Shown here: positions 48,691-56,434 of the stretch, in pieces
How the letters are laid out: each line of letters opens with the position of its first letter
Position numbering within the stretch: the first letter of the stretch is position 1
Source of the DNA: Nocardioidaceae bacterium
GTDB taxonomy: Bacteria; Actinomycetota; Actinomycetes; Propionibacteriales; Nocardioidaceae
Length of the DNA: 58,028 nt
Direction: 5' to 3'
Assembly: GCA_025980475.1 (NCBI GenBank)
Contig: JAICXL010000006.1
Location: 1 to 58,028, forward strand
Position numbers and translations under genes: made by a program
The notes under the pieces: model-generated
The model's input: only the letters and a program-made list of their open reading frames with translations
Told to the model about the DNA's origin: nothing
Database searches by the model: none

Positions 48691-49728
48691 GTGGGTGAGG
48701 TCCTGCAGGCTCCGAGCCTGGCTGCCGCGTTCTCCGAGATGCCGACCAGTCGGTGGGTGGTGCTGCACGACCTCGACTGGCCGACGCCGCTGCTGACCGC
48801 TGCCGACCTGGTGGTGATCGGGCCGGGCGGGATCTTCGTCGTAGTGGTGGTCGACAGCCGCGAACGGCCGGCGACGGTCCTGCTCGATGCCCCCTGGGTG
48901 GGCGGCGACTTCCGGGGCGACCTGGTCGAGCGGGCAGCCGACGCGGCTGCCGTGGTGCTGGAGCTGGTGCCCGGCGTTGCTCCCGACCACGTCTGGCCGG
49001 TCCTCTGCTTCGACCAGGACACCATGCTGCTGGAGCGCTGCGACGAGGTGCTGGTCTGCTCGACCGCCAACCTGGTCTCGCTGGTGACGTCGCGGTTCCC
49101 CGTGCTCAACACCCGGCAGGTGCACACGATCCACGCCCGGCTGCGCGCAGGCATCCGCCGCGCCGTCGCCGCCGCCGGCCGGCAGATCCCGGCCCAGTCC
49201 ACCGGCCCGGCCCGGCAGCGCCGGCGCTCGCGGGGGATGGTCGCCGCCACGGTCGCCCTCGGCCTGGTCGTCGCCGGCGGTGTGGCGCTCGCCGCCGCGA
49301 ACCTCCGCACGATCGGCGCCGCCGCCCGGGGCATGGTCGACGTGCCCGCGCGCCTGGGGCGCCCGATGGACGTCACGGGCCACAACGGCACGCTGCGGGT
49401 GACGGTGCGGTCGGTGCACGCCGCCGGGGCGCGCCACGGCGAGCGGTGGCTCGCGGTCGAGGTGGTGCTCGTCGACCTCGAGGCCAGGCCGTGGTCGGGC
49501 TCGCCGGCCCGGTCGCTGTGGCTGGTCGACGAGCACGGATCCCGTTTCCGGGCGGGGGCGTCCACGCGAGGTGGCAGCGCCGTACTCCCGCTGCGGACCA
49601 TGGTCCGGCCGGGCCGGCCACTGCACGGACACGTGCTGGTCGCGGTGCCGCGCGGCAGCGTTCCGGCCGTGGTGGAGTTCCGTGCCGGCAACGGCCGGCA
49701 CGGCAGCGCCCAGTGGCAGCTGCGCTGA
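48691..49728 (+). CDS. NERD-like membrane protein with C-terminal DUF4352-like domain
   Basis: Protein of 345 residues: a degenerate NERD-like domain (about 30-160; LLTAADLVVIGPGGIFVVVVV, then VLVCSTANLVSLVT), one transmembrane helix (about 182-204) and an extracellular beta-domain (about 225-345; GTLRVTVRSVHAAGARHGERWLAVEVVLVDL) like DUF4352. GTG at 48691 has GGGAGG 6 nt upstream; TAACGT at 48648-48653 is a possible -10. The shared VGPGG-I/V-FVI and CT/STxNL words tie it to the gene at 47040. The design suggests sensing outside and acting inside, but the nuclease residues seem lost. Confidence 0.6.
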   Translation: MGEVLQAPSLAAAFSEMPTSRWVVLHDLDWPTPLLTAADLVVIGPGGIFVVVVVDSRERPATVLLDAPWVGGDFRGDLVERAADAAAVVLELVPGVAPDHVWPVLCFDQDTMLLERCDEVLVCSTANLVSLVTSRFPVLNTRQVHTIHARLRAGIRRAVAAAGRQIPAQSTGPARQRRRSRGMVAATVALGLVVAGGVALAAANLRTIGAAARGMVDVPARLGRPMDVTGHNGTLRVTVRSVHAAGARHGERWLAVEVVLVDLEARPWSGSPARSLWLVDEHGSRFRAGASTRGGSAVLPLRTMVRPGRPLHGHVLVAVPRGSVPAVVEFRAGNGRHGSAQWQLR

Positions 49729-49747
49729 GTCGCGTGGCCGACTGCTG

Positions 49748-50521
49748 CTAGCAGCTGCCCTTGCCGAGCAGGGCCAGGCCAGCGAGGTCGCCGGGGCCGA
49801 AGTCGGTGCGGCCGATGTTGCGGCGGTACATCAGCTCACCCGGCTCGTTGACGTGGGCGAGGCCGACGAGGTGCCCGAACTCGTGCAGGATGATCGCTTC
49901 CTCCTCGGCATCGGCGTCGGGTCGCTGGCCGAGCTCCTCGAAGGCACCCGCGTCGAGGGTGACGCCGCCGGTGACGTAGTGGCGCTCCGCGGTGCCGGTG
50001 CGCACCCACACGCTGCCGCCGATCCCGGCCACGTCTCCGGCCAGCTGGGCGACCTCGGCCGGTGTCGCCCAGCTGACCAGCACCGGGGCATTGCCCGCTA
50101 CCGCGTCCTGGGCCAGGGCGGGAAGGTAGGCCGACTTCCACTGCGGGCGGGCGGTCGAGAGGCCGGCGTACTCGAGCCGCAGGCCGGTGGCCGCGCTGAC
50201 CCGGTTCAGCGCCTCCTGAACCAGCGCCACGCCGTCGGCCGGGCCACCGGCCGGGTTGACCTGGACCCGGATCGGCGAACAGGGGCTGTAAGCCACGGGC
50301 CTTCGCGGGCGGCCCGGCTGGTGGGCGAGGAAGGCATAGCTGCCGGCGTCGGCCGACGCGGGGCCGCCGATGCCGAGCCGGGACCGCAGGGCGGCCGGGA
50401 CCGCACCCGGCAGCAGCAGCACGAGCAGCAGGGCCGCGCACACGGCGATCACGCCGAGCAACAGGGCGCGCAACGGGTCCCGCCGCCGCGGCTCCGCGTC
50501 AACCGGCCCGTCGTCGGTCAT
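49748..50521 (-). CDS. Membrane-anchored matrixin/metzincin-type metalloprotease
   Basis: Zinc protease of 257 residues: N-terminal signal-anchor (about 18-43), then a catalytic domain ending in the full metzincin signature HEFGHLVGLAHVNEP (His213, His217, His223, general base Glu214) and a Met-turn Met231. CSPIRVQVNP near 80-89 is typical of bacterial matrixins. The active site should face outside. ATG at 50521 follows TACGCT by 5 nt. A short remnant of a second copy of its C-terminus lies directly upstream. Confidence 0.85.
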   Translation of the reverse strand: MTDDGPVDAEPRRRDPLRALLLGVIAVCAALLLVLLLPGAVPAALRSRLGIGGPASADAGSYAFLAHQPGRPRRPVAYSPCSPIRVQVNPAGGPADGVALVQEALNRVSAATGLRLEYAGLSTARPQWKSAYLPALAQDAVAGNAPVLVSWATPAEVAQLAGDVAGIGGSVWVRTGTAERHYVTGGVTLDAGAFEELGQRPDADAEEEAIILHEFGHLVGLAHVNEPGELMYRRNIGRTDFGPGDLAGLALLGKGSC

Positions 50522-50534
50522 GCTGCAGCGTAGT

Positions 50535-50572
50535 TTGCCGAGCCGGATGAGCGCACTCCTCCGGCTCGGCAA
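50535..50572. promoter_or_regulatory. 12-bp perfect inverted repeat over the metalloprotease promoter
   Basis: TTGCCGAGCCGG (50535-50546) and CCGGCTCGGCAA (50561-50572), 14-bp loop. The TACGCT -10 (50532-50527, minus strand) is next to it, so the palindrome covers the -35/spacer region: operator or, for upstream transcription, a terminator. Confidence 0.55.
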
Positions 50573-50638
50573 GCAGCGGCCGGCTCCGAGCTTCGCGAGT
50601 CCGGCGAGGTCACCCGGCCCGAAATCGGTGCGACCGAC
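50573..50638 (-). pseudogene. C-terminal remnant of a second matrixin gene
   Basis: In minus-strand frame this encodes VGRTDFGPGDLAGLAKLGAG followed by RC, 18 of 22 residues identical to the end of the intact metalloprotease (from IGRTDFGP to its final Cys). The rest of the copy is gone and its stop codon is lost. It marks a former tandem duplication reduced to a stub. Confidence 0.8.
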
Positions 50639-50645
50639 CACCTGG

Positions 50646-51074
50646 TCAGGCGGAGTCAACGAGGTCGTCGGGCGCGACCACGCGCACCGCGACGTCGTTC
50701 GCGACGTGCAGCGGCCAGCAGGAGACGCCGGTCGCCCGCGCGGCGGCGAGCAGCGCCGCGCCCCAGGCCCGGTCGCTCGCGCTGACCCCGTCGCGACCGG
50801 GCCGCGTGAGCAGCACGGCCACACCGGTCTCGTCGTCGAGGTGCTGGCACATCTCGAGCAGGTGGACCAGGTCGTCGCCCGGCAGGTCGGGGACCGCGTC
50901 GATCTGGACGACGTGGGGGATCGGCCGGCCGTCCTCGCACACCAGCAGCACCCACAGGCGCCGCCGGGAGAAGCCGAGCTCGCCCATCAGTGCGCGCCAG
51001 AGCTGGATGAGGTCGGCCTGGCTGTGGATCGGCAGGCCCTTGACGTCCTCGAGGGAGGGGTTCTCTTCGTTCAT
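50646..51074 (-). CDS. Conserved hypothetical protein
   Basis: Protein of 142 residues starting MNEENPSLEDVKGLPI, with LWRALMGELGFSRRRLWVLLVCEDGRPIPHVVQID (about 26-60) and WPLHVANDVAVRVVAPDDL near the end. Strand-helix pattern suggests a compact alpha/beta fold; the LLLTRPGRDGVSASDRAWGAAL segment is reminiscent of the JAB/RadC-like layout but the metal ligands are missing. Function unknown. ATG at 51074 is chosen over an upstream in-frame one because preceding residues are Arg-rich noise. Confidence 0.7.
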   Translation of the reverse strand: MNEENPSLEDVKGLPIHSQADLIQLWRALMGELGFSRRRLWVLLVCEDGRPIPHVVQIDAVPDLPGDDLVHLLEMCQHLDDETGVAVLLTRPGRDGVSASDRAWGAALLAAARATGVSCWPLHVANDVAVRVVAPDDLVDSA

Positions 51075-51132
51075 CACCCGACCATGCACCAGTCGGCGGT
51101 GTCGTGGGCGGTCCTCCACAGGGGCAGTCGGC

Positions 51133-51152
51133 GGAAACCGGCGCTGGTTTCC
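51133..51152. promoter_or_regulatory. Inverted repeat in a divergent promoter region
   Basis: GGAAACC/GGTTTCC, 7-bp arms with 6-bp spacer, 47 bp before the ATG at 51200 and 58 bp before the opposite start. A candidate operator; the word CAGTCGGCGG also occurs twice nearby (51090-51135). Confidence 0.35.
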
Positions 51153-51199
51153 CGGCGGTGGCAGCGGGTATCGCTCAGGTGTCCCGGAGGGAGCGTTCC

Positions 51200-51718
51200 A
51201 TGTCTGCAGCCACCATTGTCTGGGTGATCATCGTGATCATCGTCGTGCTCGTCATCCTCGGCCTGATCGCCGCACTGGTCACCCGCTCGGCGCGGCGCCG
51301 TCGAGACAACCAGCACCGAGAGCGCGCCGGCGAGCTCCGCGAGCGAGCCGCGGCGCAGGAGTCTGAGGTTCGTCGTCACCAGGCCGCCGCCGACGAGACC
51401 GAGGCCCAGGCTCGCCAGGCGCGCGCCGAGGCCGAGCGCAAGGAGGCCGAGGCGCGGCGGCTCCAGGAGGAGGCGCACGACCGGCGCGCCACCGCCGAGG
51501 AGCGCCTGGGCCACCACCAGGAGACGCTGCGCGAGGCCGACGCTGTCGACCCCGACGTGCCCGACGACGATCCCGACGCGCCCCGGCAGGGGCCGCACCT
51601 GCCCCCGGAGGGTACGACGACGGGCCCGGACGGTGGGCCGGCGGACGAGGCGCCCTCCACGGCCGACTACTCGGGCGAGCCCCGGATCCCCGGCCAGCAC
51701 CGCGCCGACGGCAGGTAG
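51200..51718 (+). CDS. Membrane-anchored coiled-coil protein
   Basis: Protein of 172 residues: one transmembrane helix (about 5-29, very Ile/Val-rich), a basic stop sequence RSARRRR, a long charged coiled coil (about 33-115, rich in E-A-R heptads) and a Pro/Asp-rich disordered tail. No enzyme motif. Probably a scaffold or envelope-spacing protein. GGAGG about 12 nt before the ATG. Confidence 0.7.
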   Translation: MSAATIVWVIIVIIVVLVILGLIAALVTRSARRRRDNQHRERAGELRERAAAQESEVRRHQAAADETEAQARQARAEAERKEAEARRLQEEAHDRRATAEERLGHHQETLREADAVDPDVPDDDPDAPRQGPHLPPEGTTTGPDGGPADEAPSTADYSGEPRIPGQHRADGR

Positions 51719-51800
51719 CCGCACGATGGGGATGTCGGTGCTGCCTGCCAGGGTGGGCTGAGGGAGCAGGGGCTGCCCGCCAGCGTCGAAGGGAGCAGGC

Positions 51801-52388
51801 ATGCGCACGCTCGAGGTGGCCAACGCCCACTTCGTCACCGACCGGTTGCTGGTCGGGGGCGACCTCGACGTGTTCGACGCCGACCTCGCCGGCCGGCAGC
51901 TCGCCGAGCTCGTCGGGGCCGGTGTCACCCATGTCGTCGACTGCCGCTTCGAGCTCGACGCCACCGAGACCTGGGCGCAGGTGCCCGCGGTGTCCTACCG
52001 CCGGTTCCCGGTCGACGACGCCGGGCAGCGGATCCCGCCGCGATGGTTCGAGAAGGGCGTCGCCCACGTCCTCGAGGCGATGAGGAGCGAGGGCAGCGTC
52101 GTACTCACGCACTGCCACATGGGCGTCAACCGCGGGCCGTCGCTGGGCTTCGCGGTGCTGCTCGCGCTCGGCTGGGACCCCGTCGACGCCATCGGCGCCA
52201 TCCGGTCGGTGCGGCAGATCGCCAACGTCTACTACGCCGAGGACGCGCTCGCGTGGCACCACCAGCGCACCCGCGCGCCGCGGGAGCAGCGCCGCGCCGA
52301 CGTCCGGCGGCTCCGCAGCTGGCGGGAGGAGCACCCGCTCGACGTGCAGCACGTGATCGCCACCATCCGCCGGGAGACCGCCACGTAG
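51801..52388 (+). CDS. Dual-specificity protein phosphatase
   Basis: Protein of 195 residues with the CX5R P-loop HCHMGVNRGPS (Cys105, Arg111) and an upstream VDD (72-73) able to supply the general acid. The DSP fold starts with DRLLVGGDLD, the usual N-terminal hairpin. It removes phosphate from Tyr/Ser/Thr or a small phospho-compound. GAAGGGAG precedes the ATG. Its stop lies inside the TAGGGT box before pcrA. Confidence 0.85.
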   Translation: MRTLEVANAHFVTDRLLVGGDLDVFDADLAGRQLAELVGAGVTHVVDCRFELDATETWAQVPAVSYRRFPVDDAGQRIPPRWFEKGVAHVLEAMRSEGSVVLTHCHMGVNRGPSLGFAVLLALGWDPVDAIGAIRSVRQIANVYYAEDALAWHHQRTRAPREQRRADVRRLRSWREEHPLDVQHVIATIRRETAT

Positions 52389-52391
52389 GGT
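52386..52391 (+). promoter_or_regulatory. -10 box TAGGGT before pcrA
   Basis: Overlaps the phosphatase stop and lies 10 nt before the pcrA ATG, predicting a leader of only a few bases. Confidence 0.4.
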
Positions 52392-52401
52392 TGGCCCCGA
52401 G

Positions 52402-54840
52402 ATGTCAGCGCAGTTCCCGATCCCCGGCCTCCCGGCCTCCCCACCCCCATCCGCCGACGGCCACGAGCAGGGTGACGGGCGCAACCGCCGCCAGCGGCCC
52501 ACCCGCGACGAGCTGCTCGACGGTCTCAACCGGCCGCAGCGCGAGGCCGTCGTGCACGAGGGTGCGCCGCTGCTGGTGGTGGCGGGTGCAGGCTCGGGCA
52601 AGACCCGGGTGCTCACCCGCCGGATCGCCTGGCTGGTCTCGGAGCGCAACGTCCACCCCGGGTCGATCCTGGCGATCACCTTCACCAACAAGGCCGCGGC
52701 GGAGATGCGCGACCGCGTCGAGGAGCTGGTCGGTGGGCGCGCCCGGATCATGTGGGTGAGCACCTTCCACTCCGCCTGCGTGCGGATCCTGCGCCGGGAG
52801 ATCGGGGCGCTCGGCTTCAAGTCGAGCTTCACGATCTATGACGCGGCCGACTCCAAGCGGCTGATGACCATGGTCTGTCGCGACCTCGACCTCGACGTCA
52901 AGCGCTTCCAGCCCAAGGCGATCCTGCACTGGATGTCCAACCTCAAGAACGAGCTGGTCGACCACGAGGAGGCCGCTGCCGACGCGCGCAACGGGCAGGA
53001 GGAGGTCTTCGCCGATGCCTACCGCGTCTACCAGGAGCGGCTGCGGCAGGCCAACGCGCTGGACTTCGACGACCTGATCATGAGCACCGTGCACCTCTTC
53101 CGGGGCTTCCCGGAGGTTCGGGAGACGTGGCGGCGACGCTTCCGGCACGTGCTGGTCGACGAGTACCAGGACACCAACCATGCGCAGTACGCCCTGATCC
53201 ACGAGCTGTGCGCCGACAGCATGGAGGAGCCGGAGGACCAGGTCGCGCAGGAGCGGGTGCCGGCGGCAGAGCTGATGGTGGTGGGGGACGCCGACCAGTC
53301 GATCTATGCCTTCCGCGGCGCGAACATCCGCAACATCCTCGACTTCGAGCAGGACTTCCCCAACGCCACCACGATCCTGCTGGAGCAGAACTACCGCTCG
53401 ACGCAGACGATCCTGAGCGCGGCGAACGCGGTGATCAGCCGCAACGACGGCCGCAAGCCGAAGAACCTGTGGACCGACGCGGGGTCGGGGGAGCGGATCG
53501 TCGGCTACGTCGCCGACGACGAGCACGACGAGGCGCGGTTCGTCGCCGAGGAGATCGACCGGCTCACCGATGCCGGCGGCGCCCGGTCCGGCGACGTGGC
53601 GGTGTTCTACCGCACCAACGCCCAGTCGCGGGTCTTCGAGGAGGTCTTCATCCGGGTCGGGATGCCCTACCGGGTCGTCGGCGGGGTCCGGTTCTACGAG
53701 CGGCGCGAGGTGCGCGACGCCCTGGCCTACCTGAGAGTGCTGGCCAACCCGGCCGACCAGGTGTCGCTGCGCCGGATCCTCAACGTGCCCAAGCGCGGCA
53801 TCGGCGACCGTGCGGAGGCGTGCGTCGAGGCGTTCGCGAGCCGGGAGCGGATCACCTTCTGGTTGGCGCTGCAGCGCGTCGAGGAGGTCCCCGGCGTCGC
53901 GACCCGGTCGGCGAAGCAGATCAGGGGCTTCGTCGACATGATCGAGCAGCTGCAGTCGATGGTGTCCGCCGGTGAGCGGGTGGACGTCGTGCTCGAGGCC
54001 GTGCTGACAAGGAGCGGCTACCTCGCCGAGCTCGAGGCCTCCGAGGACCCCCAGGACGAGACCCGGGTGGAGAACCTCGGCGAGCTGGTCGCAGTGGCCC
54101 GCGAGTTCGCCGACGACCCCCAGGCCGGGCCGTCGGCCGAGCCGGAGGCGGAGTCGATCACCGGGGCCGACGCCCCGGGGCTCTCCGACTTCCTCGAGCG
54201 GGTGGCGCTGGTCGCCGACAGCGACCAGATCCCCGACGCCCCGCAGGACGACCACCCCGGCATGGTCACCCTGATGACGCTGCACACCGCCAAGGGCCTG
54301 GAGTTCCCGGTGGTGTTCCTGACCGGTCTCGAGGACGCCGTCTTCCCCCACCAGCGGTCGCTTGGCGACAAGCCGGAGCTGGAGGAGGAGCGGCGGCTGG
54401 CCTACGTCGGCATCACCCGGGCCCGGCAGCGGCTCTACGTCTCCCGGGCCATCGTCCGCTCGGCCTGGGGCGCTCCCCAGCACAACCCCGCCTCCCGGTT
54501 CCTCGACGAGCTGCCCGCCGACCTCGTCGACTGGAAGCGCACGGAGGCGGAGCAGACCTCCTGGGGCCGGCCGGCGCTGTCGTTCCCGACCGGCGGCATC
54601 GGCCGGGCGGTGCGACGGTTCGGCGCCGCGGCCGCGCAGGCAGACGCCTCGAAGAAGGCCAAGGCCGGCCGTCCGGTCCCGCAGCTCGACCCCGGCGACC
54701 GGGTGCAGCACGACACCTTCGGGCTCGGCACGGTGGTGGCGCTCGAGGGAGCCGGTGACAAGGCCGTGGCCTCGATCGACTTCGGCTCCGAGGGCGTCAA
54801 GCGGCTGCTACTGCGCTACGCCCCGGTCGAGAAGCTGTAG
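52402..54840 (+). CDS. pcrA: ATP-dependent DNA helicase PcrA/UvrD
   Basis: Superfamily 1A 3'-5' helicase of 812 residues acting in nucleotide-excision repair and clearing of recombination or transcription blocks. Motif I AGAGSGKT (61-68), AITFTNKAA, motif II VDEYQDTN, QNYRST, TLHTAKGLEFPVV and YVGITRARQRLYV are all in place; the C-terminal tail (about 745-812, GDRVQHDTFGLGTVV) is the PcrA RNA-polymerase-binding Tudor-like domain. The start ATG has little ribosome site but a -10 close by. It ends back to back with the M23 gene, with no bases between the stops. Confidence 0.95.
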   Translation: MSAQFPIPGLPASPPPSADGHEQGDGRNRRQRPTRDELLDGLNRPQREAVVHEGAPLLVVAGAGSGKTRVLTRRIAWLVSERNVHPGSILAITFTNKAAAEMRDRVEELVGGRARIMWVSTFHSACVRILRREIGALGFKSSFTIYDAADSKRLMTMVCRDLDLDVKRFQPKAILHWMSNLKNELVDHEEAAADARNGQEEVFADAYRVYQERLRQANALDFDDLIMSTVHLFRGFPEVRETWRRRFRHVLVDEYQDTNHAQYALIHELCADSMEEPEDQVAQERVPAAELMVVGDADQSIYAFRGANIRNILDFEQDFPNATTILLEQNYRSTQTILSAANAVISRNDGRKPKNLWTDAGSGERIVGYVADDEHDEARFVAEEIDRLTDAGGARSGDVAVFYRTNAQSRVFEEVFIRVGMPYRVVGGVRFYERREVRDALAYLRVLANPADQVSLRRILNVPKRGIGDRAEACVEAFASRERITFWLALQRVEEVPGVATRSAKQIRGFVDMIEQLQSMVSAGERVDVVLEAVLTRSGYLAELEASEDPQDETRVENLGELVAVAREFADDPQAGPSAEPEAESITGADAPGLSDFLERVALVADSDQIPDAPQDDHPGMVTLMTLHTAKGLEFPVVFLTGLEDAVFPHQRSLGDKPELEEERRLAYVGITRARQRLYVSRAIVRSAWGAPQHNPASRFLDELPADLVDWKRTEAEQTSWGRPALSFPTGGIGRAVRRFGAAAAQADASKKAKAGRPVPQLDPGDRVQHDTFGLGTVVALEGAGDKAVASIDFGSEGVKRLLLRYAPVEKL

Positions 54841-55698
54841 CTAGGGCGTGACGCCGTGCTGGACGAGCGCGGTGTAGGGGTCGACCGGGTCGTTGGGGCT
54901 GGGCCGGACCTCGAGGTGCAGGTGCGGGCCGGTCGTGTTGCCGGTGCTGCCGACGGCCCCGATGGTCTCGCCCTGGCTGACGGGCTCGCCTGCGTGCACG
55001 TCGATGGCGGACTGGTGGGCATACCAGATCTGCGTGCCGTCAGCGAGGGTCTCCACGGTGCGGTACCCGTAGGAACCGGCCCACCCGGTCTCGTCGATCA
55101 CCCCCGCGGCAACGGCGAAGATCGGGGTCCCGGTCGGCGCGGCGAAGTCGAGCCCGGTGTGCACGGTCGCCCACAAGCCGCTGACCTGCCCGAAGCCGGC
55201 CGTCAGGTGGTAGTCCTCGGTGGGCAGCACCCACTGGTTCGCGGCGATCTCGTGGGCGCGGCGCTCGGCCGACCTGGCCAGTGACGACAGTGCGGCGTCG
55301 CGCTCGTGGCTCTGCGCCTCGGCCTGCCGGTGCAGCTCCTGGTCGGCGGCGTCCTGGAGCGCCTGCCGCTCGGAGTCGCGACTGATCGCCGCGGCCCGCA
55401 CGGCGCGGTCCGAGGCGAAGGCAGCGGCGTCGCTGCCGCTGAGCCCCGCCGCGCCGGCGGAGAGCTGGATGCTGTCGGTCCGCGGCAGCTGTGCGTGCGT
55501 GAGCTCGACGGCACCCGTGCCGGCGACGGCCAGCGCGACCACCCCGACGAGCGCGGGCAGCGCCGGGATGCGTCCGAGGAGCCGGGGGCGGCCCGACGAG
55601 CCGCGATGGGCACGGATCGCCTTGCGTCGCCCGCCGGCAGCGGACGCATCGGTGGAACCGCGGTCAGCCCTGGTGCGGTCGGCCCGGTGGTTCCCCAT
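54841..55698 (-). CDS. M23 family (LytM-type) peptidase, membrane-anchored
   Basis: Protein of 285 residues: basic cytoplasmic start, one transmembrane helix (about 44-66), a helical/coiled segment (about 90-155) and a LytM domain (about 160-275) with zinc ligands His180 and Asp184 (HTGLDFAAP) and His261 in HLHLEV, plus His228. It should cleave peptidoglycan cross-bridges outside the cell or act as an activator. ATG at 55698 chosen for AAGGA 6 nt upstream; another in-frame ATG at 55737 exists. Confidence 0.88.
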   Translation of the reverse strand: MGNHRADRTRADRGSTDASAAGGRRKAIRAHRGSSGRPRLLGRIPALPALVGVVALAVAGTGAVELTHAQLPRTDSIQLSAGAAGLSGSDAAAFASDRAVRAAAISRDSERQALQDAADQELHRQAEAQSHERDAALSSLARSAERRAHEIAANQWVLPTEDYHLTAGFGQVSGLWATVHTGLDFAAPTGTPIFAVAAGVIDETGWAGSYGYRTVETLADGTQIWYAHQSAIDVHAGEPVSQGETIGAVGSTGNTTGPHLHLEVRPSPNDPVDPYTALVQHGVTP

Positions 55699-55865
55699 GA
55701 GTTCCTTGTCTGTGGTGGCGCGGCGGTCACGCACCATAACGGATCGGCAACGGCGGCGGAAAGCCCGGTGGTCCGATGGTGGACCAGCCGACCACGCCCG
55801 CGGTGCGAAATGTCCGTTGTGTGCTACGGCTCACACCTGTCGCCAGCCCCGAGGCAAGGGTCGGT

Positions 55866-55871
55866 TAGGCT
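55866..55871 (+). promoter_or_regulatory. -10 box TAGGCT of the B12-binding gene (leaderless)
   Basis: TAGGCT ends 6 nt before the ATG at 55878, which has no Shine-Dalgarno sequence. Confidence 0.5.
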
Positions 55872-55877
55872 GCTCGC

Positions 55878-56276
55878 ATGCTGCGCATCGTGGTGGCCAA
55901 GCCTGGCCTCGACGGGCACGACCGGGGAGCGAAGGTCGTCGCCCGCGCGCTCCGCGACGCCGGCCACGAGGTCATCTACACCGGTCTGCACCAGACCCCC
56001 GAGCAGATCGTGGAGACCGCGATCCAGGAGGACGCGGATGCGATCGGCCTCTCGGTGCTCTCCGGCGCGCACATGACGCTCTTCCGCAAGCTGATCGACC
56101 TGCTCGCCGAGCGCGACGCCAGCGACATCGTGGTCTTCGGCGGCGGGATCATCCCCGAGGAGGACATCCCGGTGCTGCAGGAGATGGGCGTCGCGCGCAT
56201 CTTCACGCCCGGCGCCGCGACCACCGGCGAGATCACCGGCTGGGTCGCCGAGCACTTCAGCGAGCAGAGCGCCTGA
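55878..56276 (+). CDS. Cobalamin (B12)-binding domain protein, mutase small-subunit like
   Basis: Stand-alone B12 domain of 132 residues with the base-off/His-on signature DGHDRG (Asp12, His14, Gly17), LSVLSGAH and FGGGII for the nucleotide tail. It matches the C-terminal domain of methylmalonyl-CoA mutase and the small subunit of isobutyryl-CoA-type mutases; the large catalytic subunit is not in this window. It is placed before sucCD, whose succinyl-CoA is the product of methylmalonyl-CoA mutase, but the genes are separated by 158 bp and their own promoter. Confidence 0.85.
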   Translation: MLRIVVAKPGLDGHDRGAKVVARALRDAGHEVIYTGLHQTPEQIVETAIQEDADAIGLSVLSGAHMTLFRKLIDLLAERDASDIVVFGGGIIPEEDIPVLQEMGVARIFTPGAATTGEITGWVAEHFSEQSA

Positions 56277-56325
56277 GGATCGGGTCCGACGCAGGCGCGG
56301 CGCTCGCTGTGCCCTGCCCGCGTCC

Positions 56326-56343
56326 ACGCCGGCGACCCGGCGT
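56326..56343. terminator. Hairpin after the B12-binding gene
   Basis: Perfect 7-bp stem ACGCCGG/CCGGCGT with loop CGAC, 49 bp past the stop. TAGGGT at 56366-56371 follows as a likely -10 for sucC, giving a leader of about 57 nt. Confidence 0.45.
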
Positions 56344-56434
56344 CGGCGTACCTCCCGCATCGGTCTAGGGTCGCAATGTTGGCCGGGCGGGTACAGCCGC
56401 CCCACAGAAGTCGCATCGAAGGAACGGGTGAACC

